Positions 6,245-12,557 of a stretch of 12,968 bases of DNA are shown piece by piece. Position 1 is the stretch's first letter. Each line of letters starts with the position of its first letter. Source of the stretch: an uncultured Oscillibacter sp. (GTDB taxonomy: Bacteria; Bacillota; Clostridia; Oscillospirales; Oscillospiraceae); contig NZ_CAJULS010000064.1 of NCBI RefSeq assembly GCF_910587525.1, positions 1-12,968 on the forward strand. The letters are read 5' to 3'. Made by a program: the position numbers and the translations under genes. The notes beneath the pieces were generated by a model. That model saw only the letters and a list, made by a program, of their open reading frames with translations, searched no databases and was not told the DNA's origin.

Positions 6245-7565
6245 TAACATTTTAGACCAAAAATGGAGCGCAGGGTCACTCCTGCGCTTCGCATTTCCCA
6301 CCATCGTTATGATGATTTTTATGGGACTATACACCATCGTGGACACGATCTTTGTGGCGCAGTTTGTGAATACGGACGCGCTTTCCTCTATCAATATTGT
6401 TTGCCCCATTATCAATATCACGGTGGGGCTGGGGACAATGATTGCAACAGGCGGAAACGCGATTGTCTCCCGAAAAATGGGGGCGGGTGAAAATCAGGAG
6501 GCCAAGGAAGATTTCACCTTGCTCATACTCACAGGAGCGGTGATAGGATTTCTCATTCTTTTAGGCGGGACAATCTGGATTGACAAAATTGTTTATGCTC
6601 TTGGGGCCAGCGATCTGCTGTTTCCCTATTGCAAGGACTATCTCATGGTGCTGTTTCTGTTCATTCCGGCCAATATCCTGCAAACGCTGTTTTCAAACCT
6701 GTTTGTGACGGCGGGAAAACCGGGCCTCGGTTTTGGGCTGTCTGCTCTGGCTGGCGTGGTGAATATCATTCTGGACTACATTTTCATTGTCCCCTGCGGT
6801 CTGGGCATCCAAGGCGCGGCTTTGGGGACTGGCTTCGGCTACCTGATCCCTACGGTTGCCGGACTGGTCTATTTTGCACGGAGCAAAGGAACGTTATCTT
6901 TCACAAGGCCAAAATTGAAATGGGCTGTGATAGGAGAAAGCTGTTTCAACGGCTCATCTGAAATGGTGGGACAGTTGGCAACCGCCGTCACAACATTCCT
7001 GTTCAACCGCACCATGATGAACCTGCTGGGAGAAAATGGCGTTGCGGCGATTACCATTATTATCTACTCTCAATTCCTGCTGAACACACTTTATATCGGC
7101 TACTCTATGGGAACAGCACCCATTATCGGGTTTAACTACGGAAACAGAAATGATGTCCAACTGAAACGGGTTTTCGCCATCAGTATGCGGTTTATCGGGT
7201 TGGCATCGGTGCTGGTATTTGCAGTTTCCATGTTTGGCGGCTCCTATATTGTGCGGTTGTTTGCGGATCATACATCGGAAGTTTATTTAATTGCGGCGAA
7301 TGGTTTTACGATTTTTTCATACAGCTTTCTATTCTGCGGCCTGAACAATTTTACATCCGCAATGTTCACAGCATTGTCCAACGGAAAATTGTCTGCGGCC
7401 CTCTCATTTCTGCGGACATTTGGACTGCTGTCCGGCGGCATTCTTCTGCTGCCGCGGATTTGGGGAATCGCCGGCGTATGGCTGGCCGTGCCGTTTGCGG
7501 AAGGAATCATGTTTATTGTATCTGCCGCCTGTCTGGTCCATGAGCGGAAAAGATATGCTTATTAG
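6237..7565 (+). CDS. MATE-family multidrug/cation efflux transporter
   Basis: This is a 442-residue inner-membrane protein, of normal MATE length, with about 12 hydrophobic segments. It probably exports drugs or other organic cations using a Na+ or H+ gradient. The first helix carries FAFPTIVMMIFMGLYTIVDT, and the cytoplasmic loop has the typical ATGGNAIVSRKMGAG sequence; an equivalent motif (GFNYGNRN) lies in the second half, as expected for the two-lobed family. The start at 6237 follows AGGAGA and overlaps the AraC-GNAT stop (ATGGATGA). A longer in-frame start at 6183 is rejected because it lies deep in the upstream gene. It is MepA/DinF-like, but substrates cannot be predicted. Its codons look more AT-rich than genes to the right, compatible with recent gain. 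Confidence 0.92.
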   Translation: MDDNILDQKWSAGSLLRFAFPTIVMMIFMGLYTIVDTIFVAQFVNTDALSSINIVCPIINITVGLGTMIATGGNAIVSRKMGAGENQEAKEDFTLLILTGAVIGFLILLGGTIWIDKIVYALGASDLLFPYCKDYLMVLFLFIPANILQTLFSNLFVTAGKPGLGFGLSALAGVVNIILDYIFIVPCGLGIQGAALGTGFGYLIPTVAGLVYFARSKGTLSFTRPKLKWAVIGESCFNGSSEMVGQLATAVTTFLFNRTMMNLLGENGVAAITIIIYSQFLLNTLYIGYSMGTAPIIGFNYGNRNDVQLKRVFAISMRFIGLASVLVFAVSMFGGSYIVRLFADHTSEVYLIAANGFTIFSYSFLFCGLNNFTSAMFTALSNGKLSAALSFLRTFGLLSGGILLLPRIWGIAGVWLAVPFAEGIMFIVSAACLVHERKRYAY

Positions 7566-7719
7566 AGCAATTCCCAAAATACTGAGAAAAGTTCAGCGGT
7601 CCGGGAAAGGCATAGCTGCGTTGCCGTCCTTGGCGGGCGTCAGCCCGCCCGCGTCCTCCGCCTTGCTCTGCATTCCCCGTCCCCACTGCCTTTTTTCTCA
7701 TGATTTCTGGGAACTGCTC
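7565..7719. repeat. Palindromic intergenic repeat element abutting the MATE stop codon
   Basis: The left arm 7565-7590 (GAGCAATTCCCA... TGAGAAAA) is inverted at 7693-7719 with about 23 of 27 positions matching. Inside, GGCGGGC (7632-7638) and GCCCGCC (7643-7649) close a small hairpin with a GTCA loop, and the flanks also align loosely, so the whole may fold as one long stem. The first base is the last base of the MATE stop codon. The end sequence recurs at 76-94 (17 of 19 bases from TAGAGC). This looks like a dispersed REP- or MITE-like element with no coding capacity. Confidence 0.6.
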
Positions 7720-7770
7720 CAGGTCATCTGCCGGGTCACTTTTCAAATAAAGTCAAATCGAAACTTCTGC

Positions 7771-7805
7771 AAAACTGGAGACACGCACAGCGTGTCTCCA
7801 GTTTT
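7771..7805. terminator. Strong bidirectional terminator between MATE and lysozyme
   Basis: AAAACTGGAGACACGC (7771-7786) pairs perfectly over 16 bp with GCGTGTCTCCAGTTTT (7790-7805), loop ACA. A4 and T4 ends allow it to act on both strands, and it lies between two convergent genes. Bases 7720-7770 and 7806-7869 show nothing else I can name. Confidence 0.9.
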
Positions 7806-7869
7806 CACACTTCGTACCCTTTGACCGGCGAAAGGCAGGCAGCTGCGGCGCGGACGGTTCAAACAAGGC

Positions 7870-8490
7870 TTAATCCTGGCCCATCAGCTTTGCCAGCCGG
7901 TACAACATCGTACACAGCTGCTGGCGGGTTACGGGCTGGCTCAGCATGAGGCCTCCGTCTGCGTTCCCGGTGAGAATGCCGTGTTCCACGCACCAGGCCA
8001 CGCCCTCCCGGTGGGCGGGGGCCGGAGTGCTGTCCGCAGCCTGCCCGGAGACCGGCGTGTCAAACAGCGCCTGCTCTGCCGCCCGGCGGCGGACAAGGCC
8101 CGGCAGTTTTTTCCCGCCGCCCCGGTTGTAAAGGGCCATAGCATCCCGGATCTCCGGCAGGCCGCGGCCTTTGCACAGTGTTTTCAAGCGCCCTACGCCG
8201 CAGTTGAAGGTAAACGAGATCAGAGCGTCCCTCTGGTTGTCATTGAGCTCCTCCGCCAGCGGGCAGTTTTTCGGATCGTCCACCGCGTCGGCGAACCGTT
8301 GGCAGTCCGCCTTCAGCAGCCGGTCCGCCTCCGCCTGGGTGATAGTCTGGCCCTCCTCCACGTCCGGGCCGTAGTGCCCCCAGCCGATGGTCCAGTATTT
8401 TTCCGTCAGGACAGCTTTGTACGCCGTCAGGCGGCATCCTTCGAACTGTCTGATCAGGGCGAGGCCCGCCTCTCCGATGGGCCGCCCCAT
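7870..8490 (-). CDS. GH24 phage-type lysozyme with a C-terminal SLH-like repeat
   Basis: This 206-residue muramidase-like protein would cut peptidoglycan. Residues 10-140 fit glycoside hydrolase 24: catalytic Glu E17 in RQFEGCRLTAYK, then WTIGWGH (33-39), QTITQAEADRLL and the NQRDALISFTFNCGVG segment. The usual Asp about nine residues after the Glu is missing (K25, A26), and two extra residues stand before TIGWGH. Residues about 160-203 (GVAWCVEHGILTGNADGG... PVTRQQLCTMLYR) look like one SLH-type wall-binding repeat, joined by a Pro/Ala linker (152-160). No signal peptide is seen, so as in phages it may need a holin, which is absent here. GGAGG lies 7 bases before the ATG. It is likely a phage remnant or a domesticated endolysin. 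Confidence 0.88.
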   Translation of the reverse strand: MGRPIGEAGLALIRQFEGCRLTAYKAVLTEKYWTIGWGHYGPDVEEGQTITQAEADRLLKADCQRFADAVDDPKNCPLAEELNDNQRDALISFTFNCGVGRLKTLCKGRGLPEIRDAMALYNRGGGKKLPGLVRRRAAEQALFDTPVSGQAADSTPAPAHREGVAWCVEHGILTGNADGGLMLSQPVTRQQLCTMLYRLAKLMGQD

Positions 8491-8552
8491 TATGCTGCCT
8501 CCGGCGGGCAGAGCTGATTTCTCTCTCCGCTCAGCCGTTTCCAGTCACACAT
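8490..8552 (-). CDS. Tiny ORF translationally coupled to the lysozyme gene
   Basis: A 20-codon frame starts with MCDWKRLSGER and ends LCPPEAA. AAGGAGG lies 8 bases upstream of its ATG, and its TAA overlaps the lysozyme ATG as TAATG. An in-frame TTG 8 codons earlier with its own GGGAGG site would lengthen it and add a CRMC sequence. No known family is recognised. It may be a leader peptide that couples translation rather than a functional protein. Confidence 0.4.
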   Translation of the reverse strand: MCDWKRLSGERNQLCPPEAA

Positions 8553-8714
8553 CCGGCATACCTCCTTGAAAAACAAATGTCCTCCCAGTCTATGCGGACA
8601 CTCTCTTCCCGGTGCCCGCGGCTCTGTGGCCTGACCGCCGGAATTGTTTGTTTTTTGCGGAGAATGTGCGGCGGAAAATGGGACAAAAACCGCTGTTATC
8701 CTGTAAAATAAGAG

Positions 8715-8788
8715 CTGTATTTGTAACCGGAGTGTACCACGCGGAGGTGACCGCACCAGCGGACAGCGTCCGCCGGCTGCAAATACAG
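8715..8788. repeat. Long inverted repeat upstream of the serine recombinase
   Basis: CTGTATTTGTAACCGG (8715-8730) is inverted as CCGGCTGCAAATACAG (8773-8788), 14 of 16 positions matching, 42 bases apart. A second small hairpin, GCGGAC and GTCCGC, lies at the inner right edge. The position 40-110 bases before the recombinase start suggests a recombination or resolution site, or an operator for the recombinase gene. The rest of the 8553-8827 gap shows no gene I can support. Confidence 0.55.
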
Positions 8789-8827
8789 GGCACATTTTAA
8801 GGAGAAATAAAAAACGGAGGAGCTTCC

Positions 8828-9448
8828 ATGGGGGAAAACACCTACGGATACATCCGGGTATCCAGCATAGACCAGAACGAGGACCGGCAGCGGATCGCGC
8901 TGCGAAAGAGGGCCGTGCCTAAGGAGAACATCTACATGGACAAGCAGTCCGGAAAGGACTTCAACCGGCCGCAGTACAAAAAGATGGTGCGGCGCCTGCG
9001 GTCGGGAGACCTGCTGTACATTCTGAGCATTGACCGGCTGGGGCGGAATTACGAAGAGATCCAGAACCAGTGGCGGGTTTTGACCAAGGAGATCGGTGTG
9101 GACGTCTGCGTCATCGATATGCCCCTGCTGGACACCCGCAGCGGCAAGGACCTGATGGGAACCTTCATCGCCGACCTGGTGCTGCAGATCCTGTCCTTTG
9201 TGGCGGAGAGCGAACGCACCAATATCCGCCGGCGGCAGGCGGAGGGCATTGAGGCGGCCAGGGCCAGAGGGGTCCGCTTCGGCAGACCGCCCCGGCCGCT
9301 GCCGGAGAATTATCAAAATGTCTATCAGCGCTGGAGGATCGGGGCTATCACCGGCGTGGCGGCGGCCAGAGAGTGCGGAATGCCCCTTTCCACCTTCCGC
9401 TACCGGGCTCGGGCCTACGAAAACACAAAGCGGCAAGATCACACTTGA
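8828..9448 (+). CDS. Small serine recombinase (resolvase/invertase family)
   Basis: This is a 206-residue site-specific DNA recombinase of the Tn3-resolvase/Hin type. The catalytic domain starts YGYIRVSS, with the nucleophile probably S12 and the supporting R10. SIDRLGRN (67-74) supplies D69, R70 and R73, and the long helix ESERTNIRRRQAEGIEAA leads into RGVRFGRPPRPL and a C-terminal helix-turn-helix (about 177-200, GVAAARECGMPLSTFRYR). CGGAGGAG lies just before the ATG. Length and layout are complete. No transposase, phage integration genes or obvious invertible segment lie beside it. It may act on the inverted repeat just upstream, or be a stand-alone chromosomal resolvase. It lies 68 bases before smpB but probably in a separate transcript. 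Confidence 0.9.
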   Translation: MGENTYGYIRVSSIDQNEDRQRIALRKRAVPKENIYMDKQSGKDFNRPQYKKMVRRLRSGDLLYILSIDRLGRNYEEIQNQWRVLTKEIGVDVCVIDMPLLDTRSGKDLMGTFIADLVLQILSFVAESERTNIRRRQAEGIEAARARGVRFGRPPRPLPENYQNVYQRWRIGAITGVAAARECGMPLSTFRYRARAYENTKRQDHT

Positions 9449-9484
9449 AGCCAGCGGAAAAATGTGGTATATTTTAATTTAGAG

Positions 9485-9493
9485 TGGTATAAT
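9485..9493 (+). promoter_or_regulatory. Extended -10 promoter of smpB
   Basis: TGGTATAAT is an extended -10 (TG, one base, TATAAT). The -35 region (TGGTAT at 9465-9470) is poor, as often with extended -10 promoters. GTGGTATA occurs twice 20 bases apart (9464 and 9484). Transcription would begin near 9500, giving a leader of under 20 bases before smpB. Confidence 0.6.
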
Positions 9494-9516
9494 TTGAACA
9501 TCCCCCGGTAAAAGAG

Positions 9517-9984
9517 GTGAGTCCTACGGAGAAAAAGGGAATCAAAACCGCGGCGCAGAACCGCAAGGCTTTCCATGACTACTACGTTGAGGAGAAATAT
9601 GAAGCCGGCATTGAGCTGGCCGGTACGGAGGTCAAGTCTATTCGGGCCGGCACGCTGAACCTGAAGGACGCCTACTGCACCGTCAAGGATGGGGAGCTGT
9701 TTGTCCACGGAATGCACATCTCCCCCTACGAGAAGGGCAACATCTTCAACAAGGACCCTATCCGCATCCGGCGGCTGCTGATGCACCGCCGGGAAATCCG
9801 CAAGCTCCACGCCCTTATCAAGCAGGACGGCTACACCCTGGTGCCCCTGTCCGTGTACTTCAAGGACGCGCGGGTCAAGGTGGAGATCGGCCTGTGCAAG
9901 GGCAAGAAGAACTACGACAAGCGGGACGCCGCCGCTCAGCGGGACGCCAAGCGGGAAATGGAGCGGGCTATGAAGACCCGATGA
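9517..9984 (+). CDS. smpB: SsrA-binding protein SmpB
   Basis: SmpB binds the tRNA-like part of tmRNA and brings it to stalled ribosomes for tagging and rescue. The 155 residues are the normal length: KKGIKTAAQNRKAFHDYYVEE at the N-terminus, the core GIELAGTEVKSIRAG, NLKDAYC, the ISPYEKGNIFNKDP segment, and the basic tail GLCKGKKNYDKRD that enters the mRNA channel. No in-frame ATG lies upstream before a stop at 9490. The GTG at 9517 is the only standard start, but it lies inside the Shine-Dalgarno sequence (AAAGAGGTGA). An ACG at 9526 would have ideal spacing and would give the family-like start MEKKGIK. Its partner ssrA is at 12558, on the same strand. Confidence 0.96.
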   Translation: MSPTEKKGIKTAAQNRKAFHDYYVEEKYEAGIELAGTEVKSIRAGTLNLKDAYCTVKDGELFVHGMHISPYEKGNIFNKDPIRIRRLLMHRREIRKLHALIKQDGYTLVPLSVYFKDARVKVEIGLCKGKKNYDKRDAAAQRDAKREMERAMKTR

Positions 9985-9987
9985 TGG

Positions 9988-10820
9988 GTGCGCATAACTG
10001 GCGCCGGACTGACGGTTCCCGTCTCCTTCAAGGTAAACGAGGGCGGCGGACGGGTGATTACCGTCCAGGGTCCCGTCATCCGTGTAGAGCCTCCGCTGCG
10101 GAAGGGACGGACCTTTTTCGTCCGGCAGGCGGCGGGGCTTACTGTCCACCGTCCCAGGGGCAGGAGTTTTGAAAACGTCCTGTTTGACGCTCAGGGCAGG
10201 ACCCTCTGCCGCTTCACTGCCGGGGAGAAAAACGGGGGGTCTTTCTCCAGTACCTGCGCAGTCAGGGCATACCCTTTTACCGTCCGGACGGCCAGCCTCT
10301 GGAGCCTGCCCCCGCAGTTCCGGCGGATGGCGTACCCATCCGCCACACGGATATGGAAAGGGTGTTCGGCCCCCGCTTCACGCTTCAGCTCCGGCGGACT
10401 GGGCCCACCGGGGTGTGGATCGCCCTGGAGATGGGTCTGGGGCTGCTGCTGTTCCTCTTCGGCGTTCCCGCCGTGGCGGTTTTCGGCGGCTCCTGGACGG
10501 CAGGGAGCCTGGATATCCTGCTGGCGGAAACCATCATCCTGATCGCTGGTCCCTGGGTCCTGGCGCTGGTGAAGGGGCAGCTCTTCCCGCCTGTTCTCAC
10601 CGTGGAGGGAGACCGGATGCAGATCACCACCTTTGGCGGCTTCCGGGAGCTGCGCCTGGAAGACGTGGGCGGTTTTTACTTCCAGCGCTCCGGCGAGTGC
10701 TACATTTTGTATGACAAGAGGGGCAAAACCCTGGCGAAGTTCAGTACGCGGGATGACTTTGGCCCCCAGTTCATGGACTTCCTGACGGACCACAATATCA
10801 TCTATCGCCAGCACATTTGA
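9988..10820 (+). pseudogene. Two-domain membrane protein gene with a frame change near 10228-10240
   Basis: The first part reads in one frame from a GTG at 9988 (VRITGAGLTVPVSF... NVLFDAQGRTLCRFTAGEK) and the second in the -1 frame (RGVFLQYLRSQGIPFYRPDG... to 10820). The change falls in the homopolymer run A5CG6 at 10228-10239. The two parts are clearly one gene: NVLFDAQGRTLCRFTAGEK plus RGVFLQYLRSQGIPFY mirrors YILYDKRGKTLAKFS and FMDFLTDHNIIYR near the C-terminus, so the protein is a tandem pair of a small PH-like domain separated by two membrane helices. A one-base deletion, a sequencing error or a -1 programmed frameshift would all explain it. It follows smpB by 3 bases with no clear ribosome binding site. 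The function is unknown. Confidence 0.6.
10353..10820 (+). CDS. Downstream part of the disrupted membrane protein, possible separate ORF
   Basis: If translated alone, an ATG at 10353 gives 155 residues: a basic N-terminus, two hydrophobic helices (about 22-46 and 56-74: LEMGLGLLLFLFGVPAVAVF and LLAETIILIAGPWVLALV) and a soluble PH-like domain (about 82-155) that may act in the cytoplasm. There is no good ribosome binding site before the ATG, and the open frame clearly extends upstream to about 10230 with sequence of protein-like quality, so the true product probably starts earlier. No known family is named with confidence. Confidence 0.55.
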   Translation: MERVFGPRFTLQLRRTGPTGVWIALEMGLGLLLFLFGVPAVAVFGGSWTAGSLDILLAETIILIAGPWVLALVKGQLFPPVLTVEGDRMQITTFGGFRELRLEDVGGFYFQRSGECYILYDKRGKTLAKFSTRDDFGPQFMDFLTDHNIIYRQHI

Positions 10821-10954
10821 AAAGCCGCAGATCGCGGATTTTCAGCCGGACAGGCGGCCCCCGCCTGCCTGCGGGAGAGGTGGTGCCCCTGTGCATTGAC
10901 TACATCAGACCGCGCTCCCCAAAAGTGCGAGCGCCCAGAAAGGAATAAAACGAT

Positions 10955-11482
10955 ATGTCCAACCATCCCATTGTCACCATCACCATGGAGGACGGCAAGG
11001 TCATGACTGCCGAGCTGTACCCGGAAAAGGCCCCCAATACGGTGAACAACTTCATCTCCCTGGCCGGCAAGGGCTTTTATGACGGCCTGACCTTCCACCG
11101 GGTGATCCCCGGCTTCATGATCCAGGGCGGCTGCCCCGACGGCACCGGCATGGGCGGCCCCGGCTATGAGATCGATGGGGAGTTCTCCGGCAACGGTTTT
11201 GCCCAGAACGACCTGGCCCACACCACCGGCGTACTGTCCATGGCCCGCACCATGGCCCCCAACTCCGCCGGGAGCCAGTTTTTCATCATGGTGGCCCCGG
11301 CTCCCCATCTGGACGGCCAATATGCCGCCTTTGGCCAGATTATCGACGGCACGGATCACGCCGTCGCCATCTCCCGGGTGCCCCGGAACATGATGGACGA
11401 CCAGCCCAAAAAGCCAGTGGTGATCCAGTCCGTCAAAGTGGATACACACGGTGTGGAGTACCCCGCCCCCGAGACCCACTGA
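10955..11482 (+). CDS. Cyclophilin-type peptidyl-prolyl cis-trans isomerase
   Basis: This cytoplasmic enzyme of 175 residues speeds proline isomerisation during folding. The cyclophilin signature FHRVIPGFMIQGGCPDGTG (47-65) holds the catalytic arginine R49 with F54 and Q57. SMARTMAPNSAGSQFFI (95-111) and HLDGQYAAFGQI (118-129) complete the fold. The position of W121 of human cyclophilin A is a histidine (H118), as expected for a protein with low cyclosporin binding. No signal peptide is seen. AGAAAGGA lies about 10 bases before the ATG. The upstream gap 10821-10954 has no clear promoter or strong terminator. The dehydrogenase follows 40 bases on and is probably cotranscribed. It is PpiB-like. 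Confidence 0.93.
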   Translation: MSNHPIVTITMEDGKVMTAELYPEKAPNTVNNFISLAGKGFYDGLTFHRVIPGFMIQGGCPDGTGMGGPGYEIDGEFSGNGFAQNDLAHTTGVLSMARTMAPNSAGSQFFIMVAPAPHLDGQYAAFGQIIDGTDHAVAISRVPRNMMDDQPKKPVVIQSVKVDTHGVEYPAPETH

Positions 11483-11522
11483 AGAACCCTGTCAGCCAAA
11501 TGATCTGCAAAGGAGGCGCTTT

Positions 11523-12281
11523 ATGAAAACTGCCATTATCACCGGGGCGTCCGCGGGCCTTGGCCGGGAGATCGTCCGGCAGGCCGGGGATATGTTCCCT
11601 GAGATCGAGAGCTATTGGCTCATCGCCCGCCGGGCGGACCGGCTGGAGGAGCTGGCGGAGACCCTGCCCGGCAAAGATATTGTGTGCCTTCCCCTGGATC
11701 TGTGCGACCCCATGAGCTTTGTGCAGCTCCAGGAGAGATTGGCCGAGGATAAGCCGGAGGTAGCGCTGCTGGTAAATAACGCCGGCTGCGGCTACTTGGG
11801 CCGTATCGGAGAGGCGGACACCGCCTCTCAGACCCGCATGGTGGATCTGAACCTGCGGGCTCTGACCGCTGTCACCAACATGGTGGTGCCGTATATGTCC
11901 CGGGCCGGGCGGATTTTGAACGTGTCCTCCATCGCCTCCTTCTGCCCCAACCCCCGTATGACGGTGTACTCCGCCTCCAAGGCCTACGTCTCCGCATACA
12001 CCGTGGGCGCGGCAGAGGAGCTGCGCCCGCAGGGCATCACCGTCACGGCGGTGTGTCCCGGCCCTATGGCCACGGAGTTCCTGGAGGCGGGCAATATTGC
12101 CGGCAACTCCAAGACGTTCGAGATGCTTCCCTACTGCGATCAGGTCCGGGTGGCGGCAGGCGCCCTGCGGGCTGCCAGAGCGGGCCGGACCATCTATACG
12201 CCCAAGCTCTTTTACAAGTTCTACCGTCTGTTGGCGAAGGTCACGCCGGTAAAGCTGATGGTCAAGTTTACAAAAACCTGA
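11523..12281 (+). CDS. Short-chain dehydrogenase/reductase (SDR)
   Basis: This is a 252-residue NAD(P)-dependent oxidoreductase of the classical SDR type. The Rossmann motif TGASAGLG is at 7-14, ARRADRLEEL after strand 2 suggests NADPH, NNAG is at 85-88, and the catalytic residues are S136, Y149 and K153 (YSASK), followed by CPGPMATEF (178-186). AAAGGAGG lies 7 bases before the ATG at 11523; the longer open frame from 11451 overlaps the cyclophilin and is rejected. The C-terminus is basic and hydrophobic (YKFYRLLAKVTPVKLMVKF), which might favour membrane contact. It belongs to the DltE/YqjQ-like group, but the substrate cannot be told. It ends just before a strong terminator. Confidence 0.92.
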   Translation: MKTAIITGASAGLGREIVRQAGDMFPEIESYWLIARRADRLEELAETLPGKDIVCLPLDLCDPMSFVQLQERLAEDKPEVALLVNNAGCGYLGRIGEADTASQTRMVDLNLRALTAVTNMVVPYMSRAGRILNVSSIASFCPNPRMTVYSASKAYVSAYTVGAAEELRPQGITVTAVCPGPMATEFLEAGNIAGNSKTFEMLPYCDQVRVAAGALRAARAGRTIYTPKLFYKFYRLLAKVTPVKLMVKFTKT

Positions 12282-12300
12282 AAAAATAAAAATGTCACGG

Positions 12301-12338
12301 AATCGTAACACATTTCGACAGAGAAATGTGTTACGATT
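12301..12338 (+). terminator. Terminator after the SDR gene
   Basis: AATCGTAACACATTTC (12301-12316) pairs perfectly over 16 bp with GAAATGTGTTACGATT (12323-12338), loop GACAGA. It lies 19 bases after the SDR stop. The T-run is short (ATTTC), but the stem is very stable. It ends the cyclophilin-SDR transcript and isolates ssrA. Confidence 0.8.
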
Positions 12339-12557
12339 TCAGATAGCAGTTTCCCGCAGTACCTCATAGATGCCAATCTCAATTCCGCACCTCTTTTTCT
12401 GCTGCAAATCGTGGGGGAAGAGGAGGAATTACTTGCCTCACCGGTCTCCTGTGCGAGTCCAGTGGAGCGAGTCGCGCGGGAAAAGGAGGGGAAAAGAGCG
12501 AAGCGCAGTTTTCGCCGCAAGGCGGAAACGGAGTGAAGCGGATTTTGCCCCGACGAC
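12339..12557 (+). other. Upstream region of ssrA, no gene seen
   Basis: No coding frame here looks real; the open frame from 12370 runs into the tmRNA. No clear -35/-10 pair for ssrA was found. GCGAGTC occurs twice around 12453-12476, and two imperfect 21-base copies (12496-12516 and 12531-12551, 16 matches) flank a small hairpin with a GCAA loop (CGCC at about 12513, GGCG at about 12521). This could be leader or precursor RNA for tmRNA 5' maturation, but that is inference. Confidence 0.4.

Noticed and set aside
8696..9442. A 248-codon open frame opposite the serine recombinase
   Set aside because: It mirrors a complete recombinase with all catalytic residues; it has no ribosome binding site or family signature.
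7870..9448. Prophage between lysozyme and recombinase
   Set aside because: Only two element-like genes are present, in opposite directions; there are no structural, packaging or integrase genes and no flanking direct repeats seen.
9984..10172. An ATG at 9984 overlapping the smpB stop (TGATG) as the start of the next gene
   Set aside because: That frame gives an arginine-rich, shadow-like sequence and stops at 10172; the neighbouring frame from GTG 9988 reads as real protein.
10385..10814. Minus-strand frames opposite the membrane protein gene
   Set aside because: Antisense to a coherent two-helix protein with an internal domain repeat.
12440..12485. Possible tRNA-like sequence before ssrA
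   Set aside because: No cloverleaf with a T arm could be formed; only short direct repeats are present.
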